A DNA stretch of 64,000 nt, taken from assembly GCF_002343915.1 (NCBI RefSeq), contig NZ_NETK01000001.1:1736001-1800000 (forward strand), given 5' to 3'. The stretch comes from Nannocystis exedens (lineage in GTDB: Bacteria > Myxococcota_A > Polyangia > Nannocystales > Nannocystaceae). Positions 8,215 to 16,994 of this stretch are shown here, in pieces (the first letter of the stretch is position 1; each line of letters opens with the position of its first letter). The position numbers and the translations under genes were made by a program. The notes below the pieces were generated by a model. The model was not told where the DNA came from. It saw only the letters and a program-made list of their open reading frames with translations, and ran no database searches.

Positions 8215-9624
8215 ATGTTTTTTCACACCCTCCGCGACCGCTGGCACGAGGCCTTCGAGCCGATCGGCAACCTCGTCCGGATAGCCCGGGAACCCTACCG
8301 ATTCCTCGACGATCTCCGGCGCCGCCGCGGCGAGCTCGCCGAGCTGCGCCTGGCCGGCATACCGACCGTGCTCGTGTGCAGCGAGCCCGAGACCGTGCGC
8401 CAGATCCTCACCGGCTCCTACGATCAATTCGAGCGGTACGCCGGCGGCGTCGAGCTGTTCGTCGACCCGCTCGCGCTGATCCTCACCGACGACGAGCACC
8501 ACCGCCAGCGGCGCAAGCTGCTGAACCCCGCCTTCAACGCCGAGAGCGTCCGCGCCTTCGGGCCGACCATGCTCGAGATCGCCGACCGCGTGCTCGACGG
8601 GCTGCCGCAGGGCGCCACCTTCCCGCTGATCGGCCCGATGCAGGACATCACCATGCGCGTCATCCTGCGCTGCCTGTTCGGCGTCGCCGAGGGCCCGCGC
8701 TTCGAGGAGCTGCGGGCCCTCGTCATCGAGTACCTGCAGCGGGTGTTCGGCCCCGAAATGCTCGCCCTCGGCACCGTGCTCACCCCGACGCAGGCCCACG
8801 CGACGCTGATGCGGCTCAGCCGGCGCGCCCGGGGCTCCGCGCCGAACGCCCCGTTCACGCCGTCACGCCTGCCGGTGCAGCGGATCGCCGACCGGCTCGG
8901 CCGGATCCACGCGCTGCTCGAGGTGGAGATCGATCGCTGCCTCGCCGAGGGCCCGGAGCACCGCAGCGACGTGCTCGCGCTGATGTTGCGGGCCCGCTTC
9001 GCCGACGGTCGGCCGATGTCGCGCGAGGAGCTGCACGCCCAGCTCCTCATGCTCGTCATCGGCGGCTACGAGACCACCTCGCTGTCGCTGTGCTGGGCCG
9101 TCCACTGCCTCGTGCGTCACCCCGAGGCGCTGGCCCGCGTGCGCGCCGAGGTCGCCGAGGTCATGCAGGGCGGCTTCGACCCGGCGAAGGTCCGCGACCT
9201 CCATTACCTCGGCGCCGCGATCGCCGAGTCGATGCGGCTCTACCCGATCGGCATCGGCGTGTCGCGCAAGCTCAAGCGGCCGATGCGGCTGCTCGGCCGG
9301 GACCTCGCGGCCGGCACGATCGTCATGCTCAGCGTCTACCTCATCCAGCGTCACCCCTCGCTGTGGAGCGAGCCCGACGCCTTCAAGCCCGAGCGCATGC
9401 TCGACCGCAAGCCGTCGGCCGCCGTCCACTTCCCGTTCGGCGGCGGCGTGTGGCGCTGCCTCGGCGCCGCGTTCGCCGAGCACGAGATGCGGATCGTCCT
9501 CGCCCGACTGTTCACGCGCTTCGCGGTCGAGCCCGACCCCGACCACCGGGTCCACGCGCAGCAGAAGGGCATCACCGCCGGCCCGAGCGGCGGCCTCCCG
9601 GTGCGCGTGGCCCCGATCGCCTAG
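8215..9624 (+). CDS. Cytochrome P450
   Basis: The 469-residue protein carries all the P450 signatures. The I-helix oxygen-binding motif GGYETT is at residues 283-288, the K-helix ExxR (ESMR) at 338-341 and the heme loop FPFGGGVWRCLG has the axial Cys at 415. It lacks an evident membrane anchor, so it is probably soluble and needs ferredoxin and reductase partners that are not encoded nearby. The substrate cannot be read from the sequence; the bulky-substrate subfamily resembling bacterial CYP102/CYP110-type proteins is one possibility. ATG 8215 is preferred; GTG 8197 is in frame six codons upstream. The stop codon overlaps that of the convergent lipoprotein gene in the sequence CTAG. Confidence 0.95.
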   Translation: MFFHTLRDRWHEAFEPIGNLVRIAREPYRFLDDLRRRRGELAELRLAGIPTVLVCSEPETVRQILTGSYDQFERYAGGVELFVDPLALILTDDEHHRQRRKLLNPAFNAESVRAFGPTMLEIADRVLDGLPQGATFPLIGPMQDITMRVILRCLFGVAEGPRFEELRALVIEYLQRVFGPEMLALGTVLTPTQAHATLMRLSRRARGSAPNAPFTPSRLPVQRIADRLGRIHALLEVEIDRCLAEGPEHRSDVLALMLRARFADGRPMSREELHAQLLMLVIGGYETTSLSLCWAVHCLVRHPEALARVRAEVAEVMQGGFDPAKVRDLHYLGAAIAESMRLYPIGIGVSRKLKRPMRLLGRDLAAGTIVMLSVYLIQRHPSLWSEPDAFKPERMLDRKPSAAVHFPFGGGVWRCLGAAFAEHEMRIVLARLFTRFAVEPDPDHRVHAQQKGITAGPSGGLPVRVAPIA

Positions 9625-10571
9625 CGCTCGAAGCGGTGGCCGCAATTGGCCGGCTGCATGCCGTTTTGCGGCGAGCCGAGCCACATGTCCTGGAGGACCA
9701 GTTGACTGCCCTCGATCGAGAACGTGCCGACCCCCTCGACGTCGGCCGGCACGTAGTTGCCGCCGGTCGGCGTGATCGTGAGGTCACCGGTCTCCAGGTC
9801 GTAGGTGTAGTCGGACCAGTAGTCGAAGTAGACCTCGAACGGGAACCACGTCACCCGGACCTCGCCGCTGGCGCGGAACCACAGCTCCTGGATCGCCGAC
9901 TCCGGCGCCACCTCGGCCCCCCCGCCGCACGGCAGCTGCGCCACCTCGTGCCAGATGCCGACGAACGGGTTCGTCTCGGGCGTGTACACGAACACCTCCG
10001 TCGTCAGCACCTTGCGCCCGGCCTCGACGTCGGCCGTCACCGTGAACACCGTGCCCGGCGCGACGTCGGCCGCGATCGTCAGCGCCCCGGCGGCGTTGAT
10101 GGTGGCGCCCTCGGCGGGGCTGACCGAGTAGGCCACGCAGGCCTCGACCGGCATCTTGATGTAGCAGCACTCGATCGCGCCGACCGACAGGTCCAGCATC
10201 TGACCCGGCTTCGCCTCGTAGCTCTGGCCGAACACGTTGAAGCCGAGGCTGCTCACGACCTCCTCGGACAGCGGCGGCAGGGCGCACACGCCCTCGGTCG
10301 GATCCTCGGTCGTCGAAGGGCCTGCGGTCTCGTCCGTGGTCTCGCCGGTCGTCGGGTCCGTGGTCTCGCCGGTCGTCGGGCCCGTGGTCTCGCCGGTCGT
10401 CGGGCCCGTGGTGTCCGTCGTCGTCACCGCCGTCGTCGAGCCCTCGCTCGTCCCCGCGGTCGTCGTCGACGAGGTCGACCCGGTCGTCTCGGTCCCGCCG
10501 GTCTCGTCGCCTGAATCTTGCGGGCACCCGGCCAGGGCCAGCGCCGCCATAAGGGTCGTAAGTCTCTGCAT
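9621..10571 (-). CDS. Thr-rich-linker lipoprotein
   Basis: The 316-residue product starts MQRLTTLMAALALAGCPQDS, a clear lipoprotein signal. Residues about 20-95 form a low-complexity linker of Thr, Gly, Glu and Ser containing the repeated octapeptide TTGETTGP, encoded by a 24-bp tandem repeat near 10330-10410. The globular remainder (Cys pair at CCYIK, then beta-rich sequence ending NCGHRFER) matches no family I recognise. This architecture recurs through the window and is probably a surface-exposed protein held away from the membrane by the linker. Its stop TAG (complement of 9621-9623) shares bases with the P450 stop. Confidence 0.85.
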   Translation of the reverse strand: MQRLTTLMAALALAGCPQDSGDETGGTETTGSTSSTTTAGTSEGSTTAVTTTDTTGPTTGETTGPTTGETTDPTTGETTDETAGPSTTEDPTEGVCALPPLSEEVVSSLGFNVFGQSYEAKPGQMLDLSVGAIECCYIKMPVEACVAYSVSPAEGATINAAGALTIAADVAPGTVFTVTADVEAGRKVLTTEVFVYTPETNPFVGIWHEVAQLPCGGGAEVAPESAIQELWFRASGEVRVTWFPFEVYFDYWSDYTYDLETGDLTITPTGGNYVPADVEGVGTFSIEGSQLVLQDMWLGSPQNGMQPANCGHRFER

Positions 10572-10704
10572 GGCCCGGACCCTACCACGCGGCGATCCTC
10601 GCCGCCGCGCGCAAGATCGCCTATATCGGCCCGCGCGAGCGCCTACGGCCCGTTTTGGCGCGATCGCACGATCCGGTCCAGACTGTCGCCAGGAGGACTT
10701 CGCA

Positions 10705-11121
10705 ATGCGACGGTCTCAGCTCACTGTCGGCCAGTTCATGACCCGCAATCCGTCCGTCATCGACGGCGGCCTCAACCTCGTCGACACGTACACGCGCATG
10801 TTCCAGCTCCAGGTCCGGCACCTCCCGGTCTATAGCCAGGGTCATCTCGTCGGCATCGTCTCCGACCGCGACATCGGCCATATCCTGGCCGTCCAGGGCC
10901 TCGACCCCCAGCACACCACCATCGAGTCGGTGTGCACGCCCGACCCCTACGTCTGCGACCCCGACAGCCCCCTGGCGGGGGTCGTCGCGGACATGTCCGA
11001 GCGCAAGATCGGCGCCGCCATCGTCATGCGCGACGGTCGGCTCGAGGGCATCTTCACCGTCGTCGACGCTCTCGAGGTCCTGCTCGTCCTCCTCAACGAC
11101 GAGACCCGGGCCGCCGTCTGA
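10705..11121 (+). CDS. Tandem CBS-domain protein
   Basis: This 138-residue protein is made almost entirely of two CBS domains. The first covers about residues 6-62 (VGQFMTRNPSVI ... LPVYSQGHLVGIVSDRDIGH) and the second about 70-130 (VCTPDPYVCDPDSPLAGVVADM ... GAAIVMRDGRLEGIFTVVDAL). Paired CBS domains bind adenine nucleotides and act as energy sensors, often regulating another protein. Stand-alone versions are common, and no partner is evident next to this one. The ATG at 10705 follows a strong ribosome-binding site, AGGAGG at 10691-10696. The frame is open much further upstream but only antisense to the neighbouring lipoprotein gene. Confidence 0.92.
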   Translation: MRRSQLTVGQFMTRNPSVIDGGLNLVDTYTRMFQLQVRHLPVYSQGHLVGIVSDRDIGHILAVQGLDPQHTTIESVCTPDPYVCDPDSPLAGVVADMSERKIGAAIVMRDGRLEGIFTVVDALEVLLVLLNDETRAAV

Positions 11122-11126
11122 GCGCG

Positions 11127-11335
11127 CCTGTCCCCGCGGACAGCTCACGCGGGCGCGCCGGCGCCCGCTGCGAGACGATCGGCCGCACCCGAGCGACCTG
11201 TCCTCGCGGACGATCCACCGACCGGCTCGTCGCGCGCGGCCGAGGCGTCGCTCGCGGCTCATCCTCGAGCCTCCGAAACAACCTGTCCCTTCAGCCAGCT
11301 CCACCACTCCGCGGCGACCTGTCCCTTCGGCCATC
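11127..11335. repeat. Scattered 14-bp palindromic units downstream of the CBS gene
   Basis: Four units are seen: CCTGTCCCCGCGGA at 11127 followed in phase by CAGC, CCTGTCCTCGCGGA at 11197, CCTGTCCCTTCAGC at 11282 followed by CAGC, and CCTGTCCCTTCGGC at 11318 followed by CATC. They use CCTG rather than CATG at the first four positions. The rest of the ~310-bp gap shows no gene. Confidence 0.8.
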
Positions 11336-11430
11336 CGCGCGCGCCCTCGCGCCCGGCGGACCGCTCCGCAGCCGCTGGCCGCCGAACGGCCGGCTTGAGG
11401 CCGGCCCACGCGCTGGCTACCCTCGTCGGC

Positions 11431-11661
11431 ATGCTCCGGTCGAGCTCGCTCGCCCTCGTCCTCCTCGCGTGGCCCACGCGCGCCGCGGCCGACGTCTTGC
11501 CCGAGGCCGAGCGACCGCACGACTGGGAGCCGCGCGATCCACCGACACCGGCCCCGCCGCCCGAGAAGGAGCTCCCCGCGCTCGCGCTGTGGCTCGCGGC
11601 GCTGGCGGCCGCCGCCCTCGTCGCCGTCCCGCGCGCGCGCCTGCAGGAGCGGCCGCGATGA
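11431..11661 (+). CDS. Small exported or membrane-bound protein
   Basis: The 76-residue protein has an N-terminal signal-like helix (MLRSSSLALVLLAWPTRAAA), a Pro-rich acidic middle and a second hydrophobic helix (LALWLAALAAAALVAV) followed by a basic tail. This gives a small membrane protein with a short periplasmic loop. ATG 11431 is chosen because it starts directly before the signal; in-frame TTG 11395 is an alternative. The stop overlaps the start of the next gene (ATGA at 11658-11661), so the two are translationally coupled and may act together. No family is recognised. Confidence 0.6.
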   Translation: MLRSSSLALVLLAWPTRAAADVLPEAERPHDWEPRDPPTPAPPPEKELPALALWLAALAAAALVAVPRARLQERPR

Positions 11662-13271
11662 CACGGCCCCGCACGATCGCCGACCGCTTCGAGGTCGTCG
11701 CCAGCGGGCGCAGCCTCAAGTCGCTGCGATGGGAAGCGAGCCGTCGCCACCGTCCCTACGGCGAGGACGACCTGTGGACCCTCGCCGTCGACCGCCGCAC
11801 CGGCGCGCGCGTCCGCGTCCTCGAGCCACCGGACGAGTCCGTCTGGCTGTGGGCCGCCTGCATGTGGACCGAGGCCGTCGCCCGCCACGTCGTCGCCGCT
11901 GCTTCGCCGCACACCGTGCCGATCCTCCACGTCGGCCCCGGCGTCGTGTTCGCCGAGCCCCCGCCCGCCGTCGCGCGGCCGCGGCTGCCGCCGGCGCAGG
12001 CGGCAGCCTGTGCGTTCGCGGCGTGCGAGGTCGTCGCTCGCCTGCACGCGGTCGGCTGCGGCGGCGAGTGCGGTCGCTCCGCGCATGGTCGTCTCGCCTT
12101 CGACATGCCGACGCCGATCGACTTCGGCCCGCACAACCTCCGCATGACCCGAAGGACAGGTGATTGGACGATCGCCTGGTTGGTCCCGAGTCACCTCGCC
12201 CTCGCCGACCTCGACCTCGCCCCGCCGGAGACCGACCCCGACGCGCTCGCGCGCGACCTCCAGGCCCGACTCGCGGGGTCGATCACCGACGAGTCGCCCG
12301 ACGACCTCCCCCCGAAGTACGACCCGCAGAGCGACCCGATCGCCCGCGACCTCGCACGCCTGGCCGGCTTCTACCTCTCGCTCGCCCCGCCCGAGCGGGG
12401 TCGACCCGCGGCCGTCGACGCCGTCCGCCGCCTGGCCGCCGGCGAGCCCGTCGTCCGCGACGTCGCCGGCCTCGCACGCCTGTTCGCCGAGCTCGGGCCC
12501 GCGAGCGACCGGGACGCGAGGCTCGCCGCGCTCCCGGTCGTCGACGTCCTGCCCCCGCCGGTGCTCGACTGGGACCGCGTGATCGCGGCCGGCGAGGCGC
12601 GCCTGCCCGGGCTCGTGCCGCGGCAGCGGCCCTACGTCGTCTTGCCGCTGGCCGTCGCCTACCACCACCGCGCCAGTCTTCGCGCCGCGCTCGCGCCGGA
12701 GGACGCCCTGCGCGACGTCGATCGCGCGGTCGAGCTCGACCCGATCGCGCCGTATCACATCACCCGCGCCGTCCTCCTCGATCGCCTCGGTCGCCGCGAC
12801 GAGGCCCGCGCGGCGATCGCCGCCGCCTTCGCCGCCCCCGAATGGAGCGACCCGCCCGTGGAAGAGGTCGGCGGGATCCGCCTCGTCCGCGCGCACCCCG
12901 TCGTCATCACCGATCGCGAGCGCGCGCGGGCCCACGCCACCCGCGGCACGATCGCCCTCCGCGACGGCGACCTCGCCCTCGCCGAGCACGACCTGCGCCG
13001 CGCCGTCGACCTCGACCTCACCGCGGCCCACCTCCACGCGCTCGGGGCGGCGCTCTACGCCCGCGGGGACCTGGCGGGAGCGGCGGCCGCCGAGGCTCGT
13101 GCCGTCGAGCTCGAGCCGGCCAGCGCCCGTTATCGCTGGGATCTCGTCGTCAGTCTGCACCGGCTCGGGCGGCGCGACGAGGCTCTCTTCCACGCGCGAA
13201 AGCTCGAGGCCATGGAGGCCGGAGACCCCAGCGGTCGAGCTCGGCGGATTCGCCTGCCCGGCGGCGCGTGA
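11658..13271 (+). CDS. TPR protein with possible degenerate kinase-like N-terminus
   Basis: The protein has 537 residues. The C-terminal third holds helical pairs with TPR character, for example RALRDVDRAVELDPIAPYHI-like and HDLRRAVDLDLTAAHLHALG, AEARAVELEPASARYRWDLV. The N-terminal ~200 residues (DLWTLAVDRRTGARVRVLEP ... VVARLHAVGCG ... HGRLAFDMPTPIDFGPHNLR) resemble a Ser/Thr kinase fold in order of segments, but no catalytic HRD or clear DFG is present. Any kinase descent is inference, and it would be inactive. The gene overlaps the upstream small membrane protein by four bases. Cytoplasmic scaffolding with the kinase-like proteins found elsewhere in this window is possible. Confidence 0.75.
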   Translation: MTRPRTIADRFEVVASGRSLKSLRWEASRRHRPYGEDDLWTLAVDRRTGARVRVLEPPDESVWLWAACMWTEAVARHVVAAASPHTVPILHVGPGVVFAEPPPAVARPRLPPAQAAACAFAACEVVARLHAVGCGGECGRSAHGRLAFDMPTPIDFGPHNLRMTRRTGDWTIAWLVPSHLALADLDLAPPETDPDALARDLQARLAGSITDESPDDLPPKYDPQSDPIARDLARLAGFYLSLAPPERGRPAAVDAVRRLAAGEPVVRDVAGLARLFAELGPASDRDARLAALPVVDVLPPPVLDWDRVIAAGEARLPGLVPRQRPYVVLPLAVAYHHRASLRAALAPEDALRDVDRAVELDPIAPYHITRAVLLDRLGRRDEARAAIAAAFAAPEWSDPPVEEVGGIRLVRAHPVVITDRERARAHATRGTIALRDGDLALAEHDLRRAVDLDLTAAHLHALGAALYARGDLAGAAAAEARAVELEPASARYRWDLVVSLHRLGRRDEALFHARKLEAMEAGDPSGRARRIRLPGGA

Positions 13272-13376
13272 ACGTGTTTCTGCGGCCTCGCGGGCGCTCG
13301 CGCGAGCGCTCGCGATGCGCCGCGCTGTCGCCGGCTTTCCCCGCACCAGTTGACTCTGCAAGCGAATGCGGCTGCC

Positions 13377-14594
13377 ATGCGAGGCATGCAGAAGGTCAAG
13401 CTCCAGCTCGGCAGCGCCTCCGTTCAGCTCGACGCCGGCAACCCGCGCGTCCTCCTCGGCCGCGATCCGACCTGCGGCCTCCCCACCAGCGAGGTCAGCG
13501 TGTCGCGGCGCCACGCCGAGGTCGCGTTCGTCGGCGATCGGCTGGTCATCCGCGACATGGGTTCGTCGAACGGCACGTGGATCAACGGCGAGCCGGTCGG
13601 GGCCGACCCGCAGGCGCTGGAGCCGGGGCAGCAGGTGTTCCTCGGCCACATCCCGCTGCTCGTCGAGTGGCAGGGCGGCGGCCAGGGCGGGGCCACCGTG
13701 CTGGGGGAGATGCCGGCCGAGCTCAAGGCGCTGATCGAGTCGCGCAAGGCGGCCAAGATGGCGCCTGCGAGCCCGGTCGCGGCCGTCGCGGCGGCCTTCC
13801 AGGACCCGCCGGCGCTGGGCGGGCCGATGAAGACGATGCTGGGGATCGGCGGGACCACGGCGCCCAAGGCGGCCGACTACGCCTACCGGCGCCAGGGCTC
13901 GAACAACAACGGCGTCCTCTTGATCGCGCTGCGCGGCGACACCTTCACCAACGCCGCCATCATCGACGGCTACCTCGAGTTCACCGCGCTCGACAACGAG
14001 ACCGTCGCCTCGATCTTCGTCGAGTTGGTCGAGCACCACAAGCGCGGGCCCAAGAACGGCCACGTGTGGGACCGCGTGCTGGTGCGCCAGGGCCCGTGGC
14101 GGACCGCCAAGGACGAGGTCCTGCCGCTGACCTTCCAGCTGCGCGTGCCCCCGGGCACCTCGCCCTCGGGCCGCGACGTCCACTGGGAGGTCCGCGGCTA
14201 CGTCGACATCGAGTGGGCCTACGACATCGCCGCGGCCAGCCAGATCACCGTCCGCAACCTCGACATCGAGAAGATCCGCGACGCCCTCGGCGCCCTCGAC
14301 TACCGCCTCGCCGAGCTCGATCCCGAGCCGCTCGGCCAGCGCTTCACCGGCAAGTTCCAGCCCCCGATGCAGCTGCGCAAGGACTTCGGCATCACCGACA
14401 TCAACCTCGCCGTCGAGTACCTCGGCGCCAACCTCCAGCTCACCATGGAGGTCGAGAAGACCAGCCTGTTCAAGTTCGACAAGCAGACCAAGCTGGTGTT
14501 CGAGCTGGCGCAGTTCCGGGTGTCGAGCACGCAGCAGCTCTCGGAGTTCCTGCGCGCCAAGATCGACGAGCTCATGGGCCGCACCGAGGCCTGA
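13377..14594 (+). CDS. FHA-domain protein with arrestin-like C-terminal region
   Basis: The N-terminal ~100 residues of this 405-residue protein are a forkhead-associated domain: LLGRDPTCGLP, VSRRHAEV and GSSNGTWINGE carry the conserved phospho-Thr-binding Gly-Arg, Ser-x-x-His and Asn-Gly positions. A short Ala-rich linker follows. The rest is beta-rich and contains LPLTFQLRVPPGTSPSGRDV and HWEVRGYVDIEWAYD, which resemble the arrestin-like fold of Spo0M proteins; that assignment is tentative. It probably reads phosphorylation by Ser/Thr kinases in the cytoplasm. ATG 13377 is chosen; ATG 13386 is equally plausible. A GC-rich hairpin follows the stop. Confidence 0.88.
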   Translation: MRGMQKVKLQLGSASVQLDAGNPRVLLGRDPTCGLPTSEVSVSRRHAEVAFVGDRLVIRDMGSSNGTWINGEPVGADPQALEPGQQVFLGHIPLLVEWQGGGQGGATVLGEMPAELKALIESRKAAKMAPASPVAAVAAAFQDPPALGGPMKTMLGIGGTTAPKAADYAYRRQGSNNNGVLLIALRGDTFTNAAIIDGYLEFTALDNETVASIFVELVEHHKRGPKNGHVWDRVLVRQGPWRTAKDEVLPLTFQLRVPPGTSPSGRDVHWEVRGYVDIEWAYDIAAASQITVRNLDIEKIRDALGALDYRLAELDPEPLGQRFTGKFQPPMQLRKDFGITDINLAVEYLGANLQLTMEVEKTSLFKFDKQTKLVFELAQFRVSSTQQLSEFLRAKIDELMGRTEA

Positions 14595-14603
14595 ATTGCG
14601 CGA

Positions 14604-14629
14604 GCCCCCCGCGGCAGCGCGCGGGGGGC
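14604..14629. terminator. GC hairpin between convergent genes
   Basis: GCCCCCCGC at 14604-14612 pairs perfectly with GCGGGGGGC at 14621-14629 around an 8-base loop. It lies in the 61-bp gap between the converging FHA and lipoprotein genes. There is no T-run on either side, so it would be an atypical, possibly bidirectional, terminator. Confidence 0.55.
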
Positions 14630-14655
14630 CCGGAGCTCGGGACGCGAGTCCTCGC

Positions 14656-15201
14656 TCAGGTGCAGGGCGAGAGCACGACGATCTGCATGCCCATCTCTTC
14701 GCCGCAGTACCAGTTGTTGCCGTCGGCGTCGCAGCAGCCCTCGCCGGTGAGGCCGGAGTCGGCGCAGGGGTCGCCCTCGACCAGGTTCGCGGGGCAGGCG
14801 ATCGGGTGGACGCCGGCCGGGTCCTCGCCCTCGAAGCCGCAGCTGTAGTAGTTGTCGCTCGCGCTCCAGCCGCACAGGCCGCCGCCGGTGGTGGTGTCGG
14901 TCGTGCCGGCGGTGGTGGTCGTCGTCGCGTCGGTGGTCGTCGGCGCGGTCGTCGTCGGCGTGGTCGTCGCGGTGCCGTCGGTCGTGTCGGTCGTGCCGGC
15001 GGTCTCGGTCGCGGTGCCGTCGGTCGTCTCGGTGCCGGCGGTGCCGTCGGTCGTGTCCGTGGTGCCCGCGGTCTCGGTCGTCAGGTTGGTCTCGCTGCCG
15101 AGGCTGGTGATGTTCGTGTCGGTGCCGCCGGTGTTGATCACGCAGCCGGACAGCGAACCGGCGACCAGCGCCGCGCCCAGGGTCATTTTGAAAAGATGCA
15201 T
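14656..15201 (-). CDS. Thr-rich-linker lipoprotein with Cys-rich C-terminus
   Basis: The 181-residue product starts MHLFKMTLGAALVAGSLSGC, a lipoprotein signal with lipobox LSGC. Residues about 25-105 are almost only Thr, Gly, Ala, Asp and Ser in repeats such as TTDTTDGTA. The last ~75 residues contain about nine Cys (GLCGW, YSCGF, IACP, DPCADS, EGCCDADG, WYCGE, SPCT), suggesting a small disulfide-bonded extracellular domain. Family unknown. The start 15201 is chosen because it begins the signal; the longer upstream frame has no export signal. Confidence 0.85.
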   Translation of the reverse strand: MHLFKMTLGAALVAGSLSGCVINTGGTDTNITSLGSETNLTTETAGTTDTTDGTAGTETTDGTATETAGTTDTTDGTATTTPTTTAPTTTDATTTTTAGTTDTTTGGGLCGWSASDNYYSCGFEGEDPAGVHPIACPANLVEGDPCADSGLTGEGCCDADGNNWYCGEEMGMQIVVLSPCT

Positions 15202-15283
15202 TGGCGGGACATAGCGGACCGGCGCGAACATCGTCAAGGTATCGGCCGAACCGCGCGCGCTCGCGACCGCCCGCGGCCCCCGT

Positions 15284-16276
15284 TCAGCCTGTCCCTTCGG
15301 ACAGCACTGCGCACTCGACATCGCGCGTCACGTCGATCCCGTCCCACACGATCGCGTCGCGCAGCCGCACTCCGGGCGCGATCACGGCCCTGTCACCGAT
15401 CTGCACTCGCGGTCCCACGTGCGCCCCCGCGCCGATCACGGCCCCTTCGCCGATCCACGCCGCCGGGTCGACGTGCGCCCCCGCACCGAGGGTCGCGCCG
15501 GCGGCCACGCCTCGCACATGCCGCTCCGCGTACGGCAGGCGCACGCGGCCCTCGAGCACGTTGGCCACGCCTTGCAGGTAGCGCTGCACCGTCGAGTGCT
15601 CCCACCAGTAATCGCGAGTCACCACCCCGGCGAGCCCGTGACCGCTGTGGAAAAGTTCGGTGTACGCCGTGCGGATCACGCACTGCGGGCCTTGCGGAGG
15701 GATGCGGTCCAAGAACCTCGGCTCGAGGACGTGAACCCCCGTGAACATCAGCGGCTCGGCTGCCTCGGCGCCGGGCCTGTGCGCCCCGAGCAAACCCACG
15801 ACCTGTCCGGCCGCGTCGACCCGCAGGCTCCCCCAGCGCTCGGCCTCCGGGTCGGGGCGCAGCACCATCGTCGCCTCGGCCCTGGCCGCGCGGTGGGCCG
15901 CGAGCACGCGGGCCAGCTCGAGCTCGAGCAGGATCTTCCCGTTGACGACCACGATCGGCGCGCCGCTGCCGTCGTCGAGCAGGTGCCGCGCGTGGCGGAG
16001 CGCGCCACCTGTCCCGAGGATCTCCCCGTCCTCGCGCGAGTAAGCGATCGCCATCCCGAGCTTCGACCCGTCGCCGAGCTCGGCTTCGATCTGCTCGCCG
16101 AGGTGATGCAGGTTGACCACCACCTCGCGCACCCCTTGCGAGCGCAGCCACAGCGCCACCCAGCGCACCAGAGGCGTGCCGCAGACCGGCAGCATCGGCT
16201 TCGGGCGCACGGCACTGAGGTCGCCGAGGCGCGTGCCGAGGCCGGCCGCGAGGATCATCGCGCGCGGAGCGTTCAT
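15284..16276 (-). CDS. Sugar-phosphate nucleotidyltransferase
   Basis: The 330-residue protein opens with the nucleotidyltransferase signature MILAAGLGTRLG (residues 7-18) and RPKPMLPVCGTPL (residues 24 onward), which binds NTP and Mg2+. From about residue 235 it has left-handed beta-helix hexapeptide repeats (ATLGAGAHV, AWIGEGAVI, AHVGPRVQIG, AVIAPGV). This is the layout of GlmU/ManC-like pyrophosphorylases that make NDP-sugars such as GDP-mannose or GDP-heptose; the exact sugar cannot be told. It may supply precursors for the same envelope polysaccharides as the UDP-glucose dehydrogenase gene 3 kb away. ATG 16276 is used. The last codons (LSEGTG) coincide with a palindromic unit. Confidence 0.88.
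   Translation of the reverse strand: MNAPRAMILAAGLGTRLGDLSAVRPKPMLPVCGTPLVRWVALWLRSQGVREVVVNLHHLGEQIEAELGDGSKLGMAIAYSREDGEILGTGGALRHARHLLDDGSGAPIVVVNGKILLELELARVLAAHRAARAEATMVLRPDPEAERWGSLRVDAAGQVVGLLGAHRPGAEAAEPLMFTGVHVLEPRFLDRIPPQGPQCVIRTAYTELFHSGHGLAGVVTRDYWWEHSTVQRYLQGVANVLEGRVRLPYAERHVRGVAAGATLGAGAHVDPAAWIGEGAVIGAGAHVGPRVQIGDRAVIAPGVRLRDAIVWDGIDVTRDVECAVLSEGTG
15288..15304. repeat. Palindromic unit inside the 3' end of a gene
   Basis: CCTGTCCCTTCGGA at 15288-15301 is followed in phase by CAGC. It forms a 6-bp stem CTGTCC/GGACAG and encodes the final residues of the nucleotidyltransferase just before its stop. Confidence 0.75.
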
Positions 16277-16553
16277 GGCCCCGCACCATAGCACGGCCGA
16301 TCCGGCGCCCAAGGAATCGGCCGGAACCGCGTCCGCGGCCCCGCAGCGCGCGCGCGACGTGACGGGCGCGGCCCCGTCGAGCTCGCCGCGATCGCGAGCA
16401 ACAATGTTCTCGGGGTTCAGCTACGCGACCTCGACGTCGCGTCGCCCGGCGGCGCGATTGGAGCGCCGCGCGCCGTGCTGAAGCTCCTTGCAGGCCCGCT
16501 TCGTCGCGCGCCGCTCGCTTGCGCCGCGCGCCGAGATCCGCGAGGATGAGGCC

Positions 16554-16904
16554 GTGCATGCGCCGCCTCCTGTAGAGGTCGACGAGGCCGAACTGCTCGC
16601 GCGTCTCGGCGGTCGTCGCGACCTGCTGGCGATGCTGGTCGGCCTCTTCTCCGCCGATCTGCCGCAGATCCACGAAGAATTCGCCGCCGCGCTCGCGGCC
16701 GGCGACGCCGCCGGCGTGCGACGGATCGCCCACCGCGTGGTCGGCACGCTCGCCAACCTGTCGGGCGGCCCGCTGCTCGAATACGGCCGCGACATCGAGG
16801 AGCTGTCGGTCCCCGAGAACCTGCCCATCCTCGGCCCGCGGATCGACGCCTTCCGCGCCGCCCTCGACGAGCTCGAGCAGCGCCTGCGCAAGGCGTTCGC
16901 CTGA
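16554..16904 (+). CDS. HPt (histidine phosphotransfer) domain protein
   Basis: This 116-residue protein is a single HPt four-helix bundle. The phospho-accepting His is residue 60 in VRRIAHRVVGTLANLSG, matching the family pattern AH.LKG.A..LG. Such proteins relay phosphate between hybrid histidine kinases and response regulators. No kinase or receiver is next to it, so its partner lies elsewhere. There is no in-frame ATG before the domain; GTG 16554 is the best start, with TTG 16488 as an upstream alternative giving 138 residues. The ~277-bp gap upstream shows no gene. Confidence 0.8.
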   Translation: MHAPPPVEVDEAELLARLGGRRDLLAMLVGLFSADLPQIHEEFAAALAAGDAAGVRRIAHRVVGTLANLSGGPLLEYGRDIEELSVPENLPILGPRIDAFRAALDELEQRLRKAFA

Positions 16905-16920
16905 CCGGCCGGTCCGTGTA

Positions 16921-16994
16921 GCTGTCCGCCCGGGCATGCCCCGCGGGGCATGCCCTCCGGGACATGCCCTCTCGGTCATGTCTGCCAGAACAGC
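16921..16994. repeat. Five-unit 14-bp phased CATG array
   Basis: Units begin at 16921 (GCTG), 16935, 16949, 16963 and 16977 (CATG), with CAGC in phase at 16991. The segment around 16935-16952 is a perfect inverted repeat: CATGCCCC-GC-GGGGCATG. The last units run into the end of the adjoining minus-strand gene, whose TGA stop (complement of 16976-16978) overlaps a CATG. Confidence 0.9.

Noticed and set aside
9682..9699. CATGTCCTGGAGGA followed by CCAG inside the lipoprotein gene at 9621
   Set aside because: It is a possible unit in 14-bp phase, but it is single, and the residues fit the protein; not counted.
7719..10514. A 931-codon frame overlapping the P450 gene on the same strand
   Set aside because: It is Arg/Pro-rich out-of-frame translation; the P450 frame carries all family motifs.
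10992..11001. GACATGTCCG in the CBS gene as another repeat unit
   Set aside because: No phased neighbour lies 14 bp away, and the codons fit the conserved CBS sequence, so chance is more likely.
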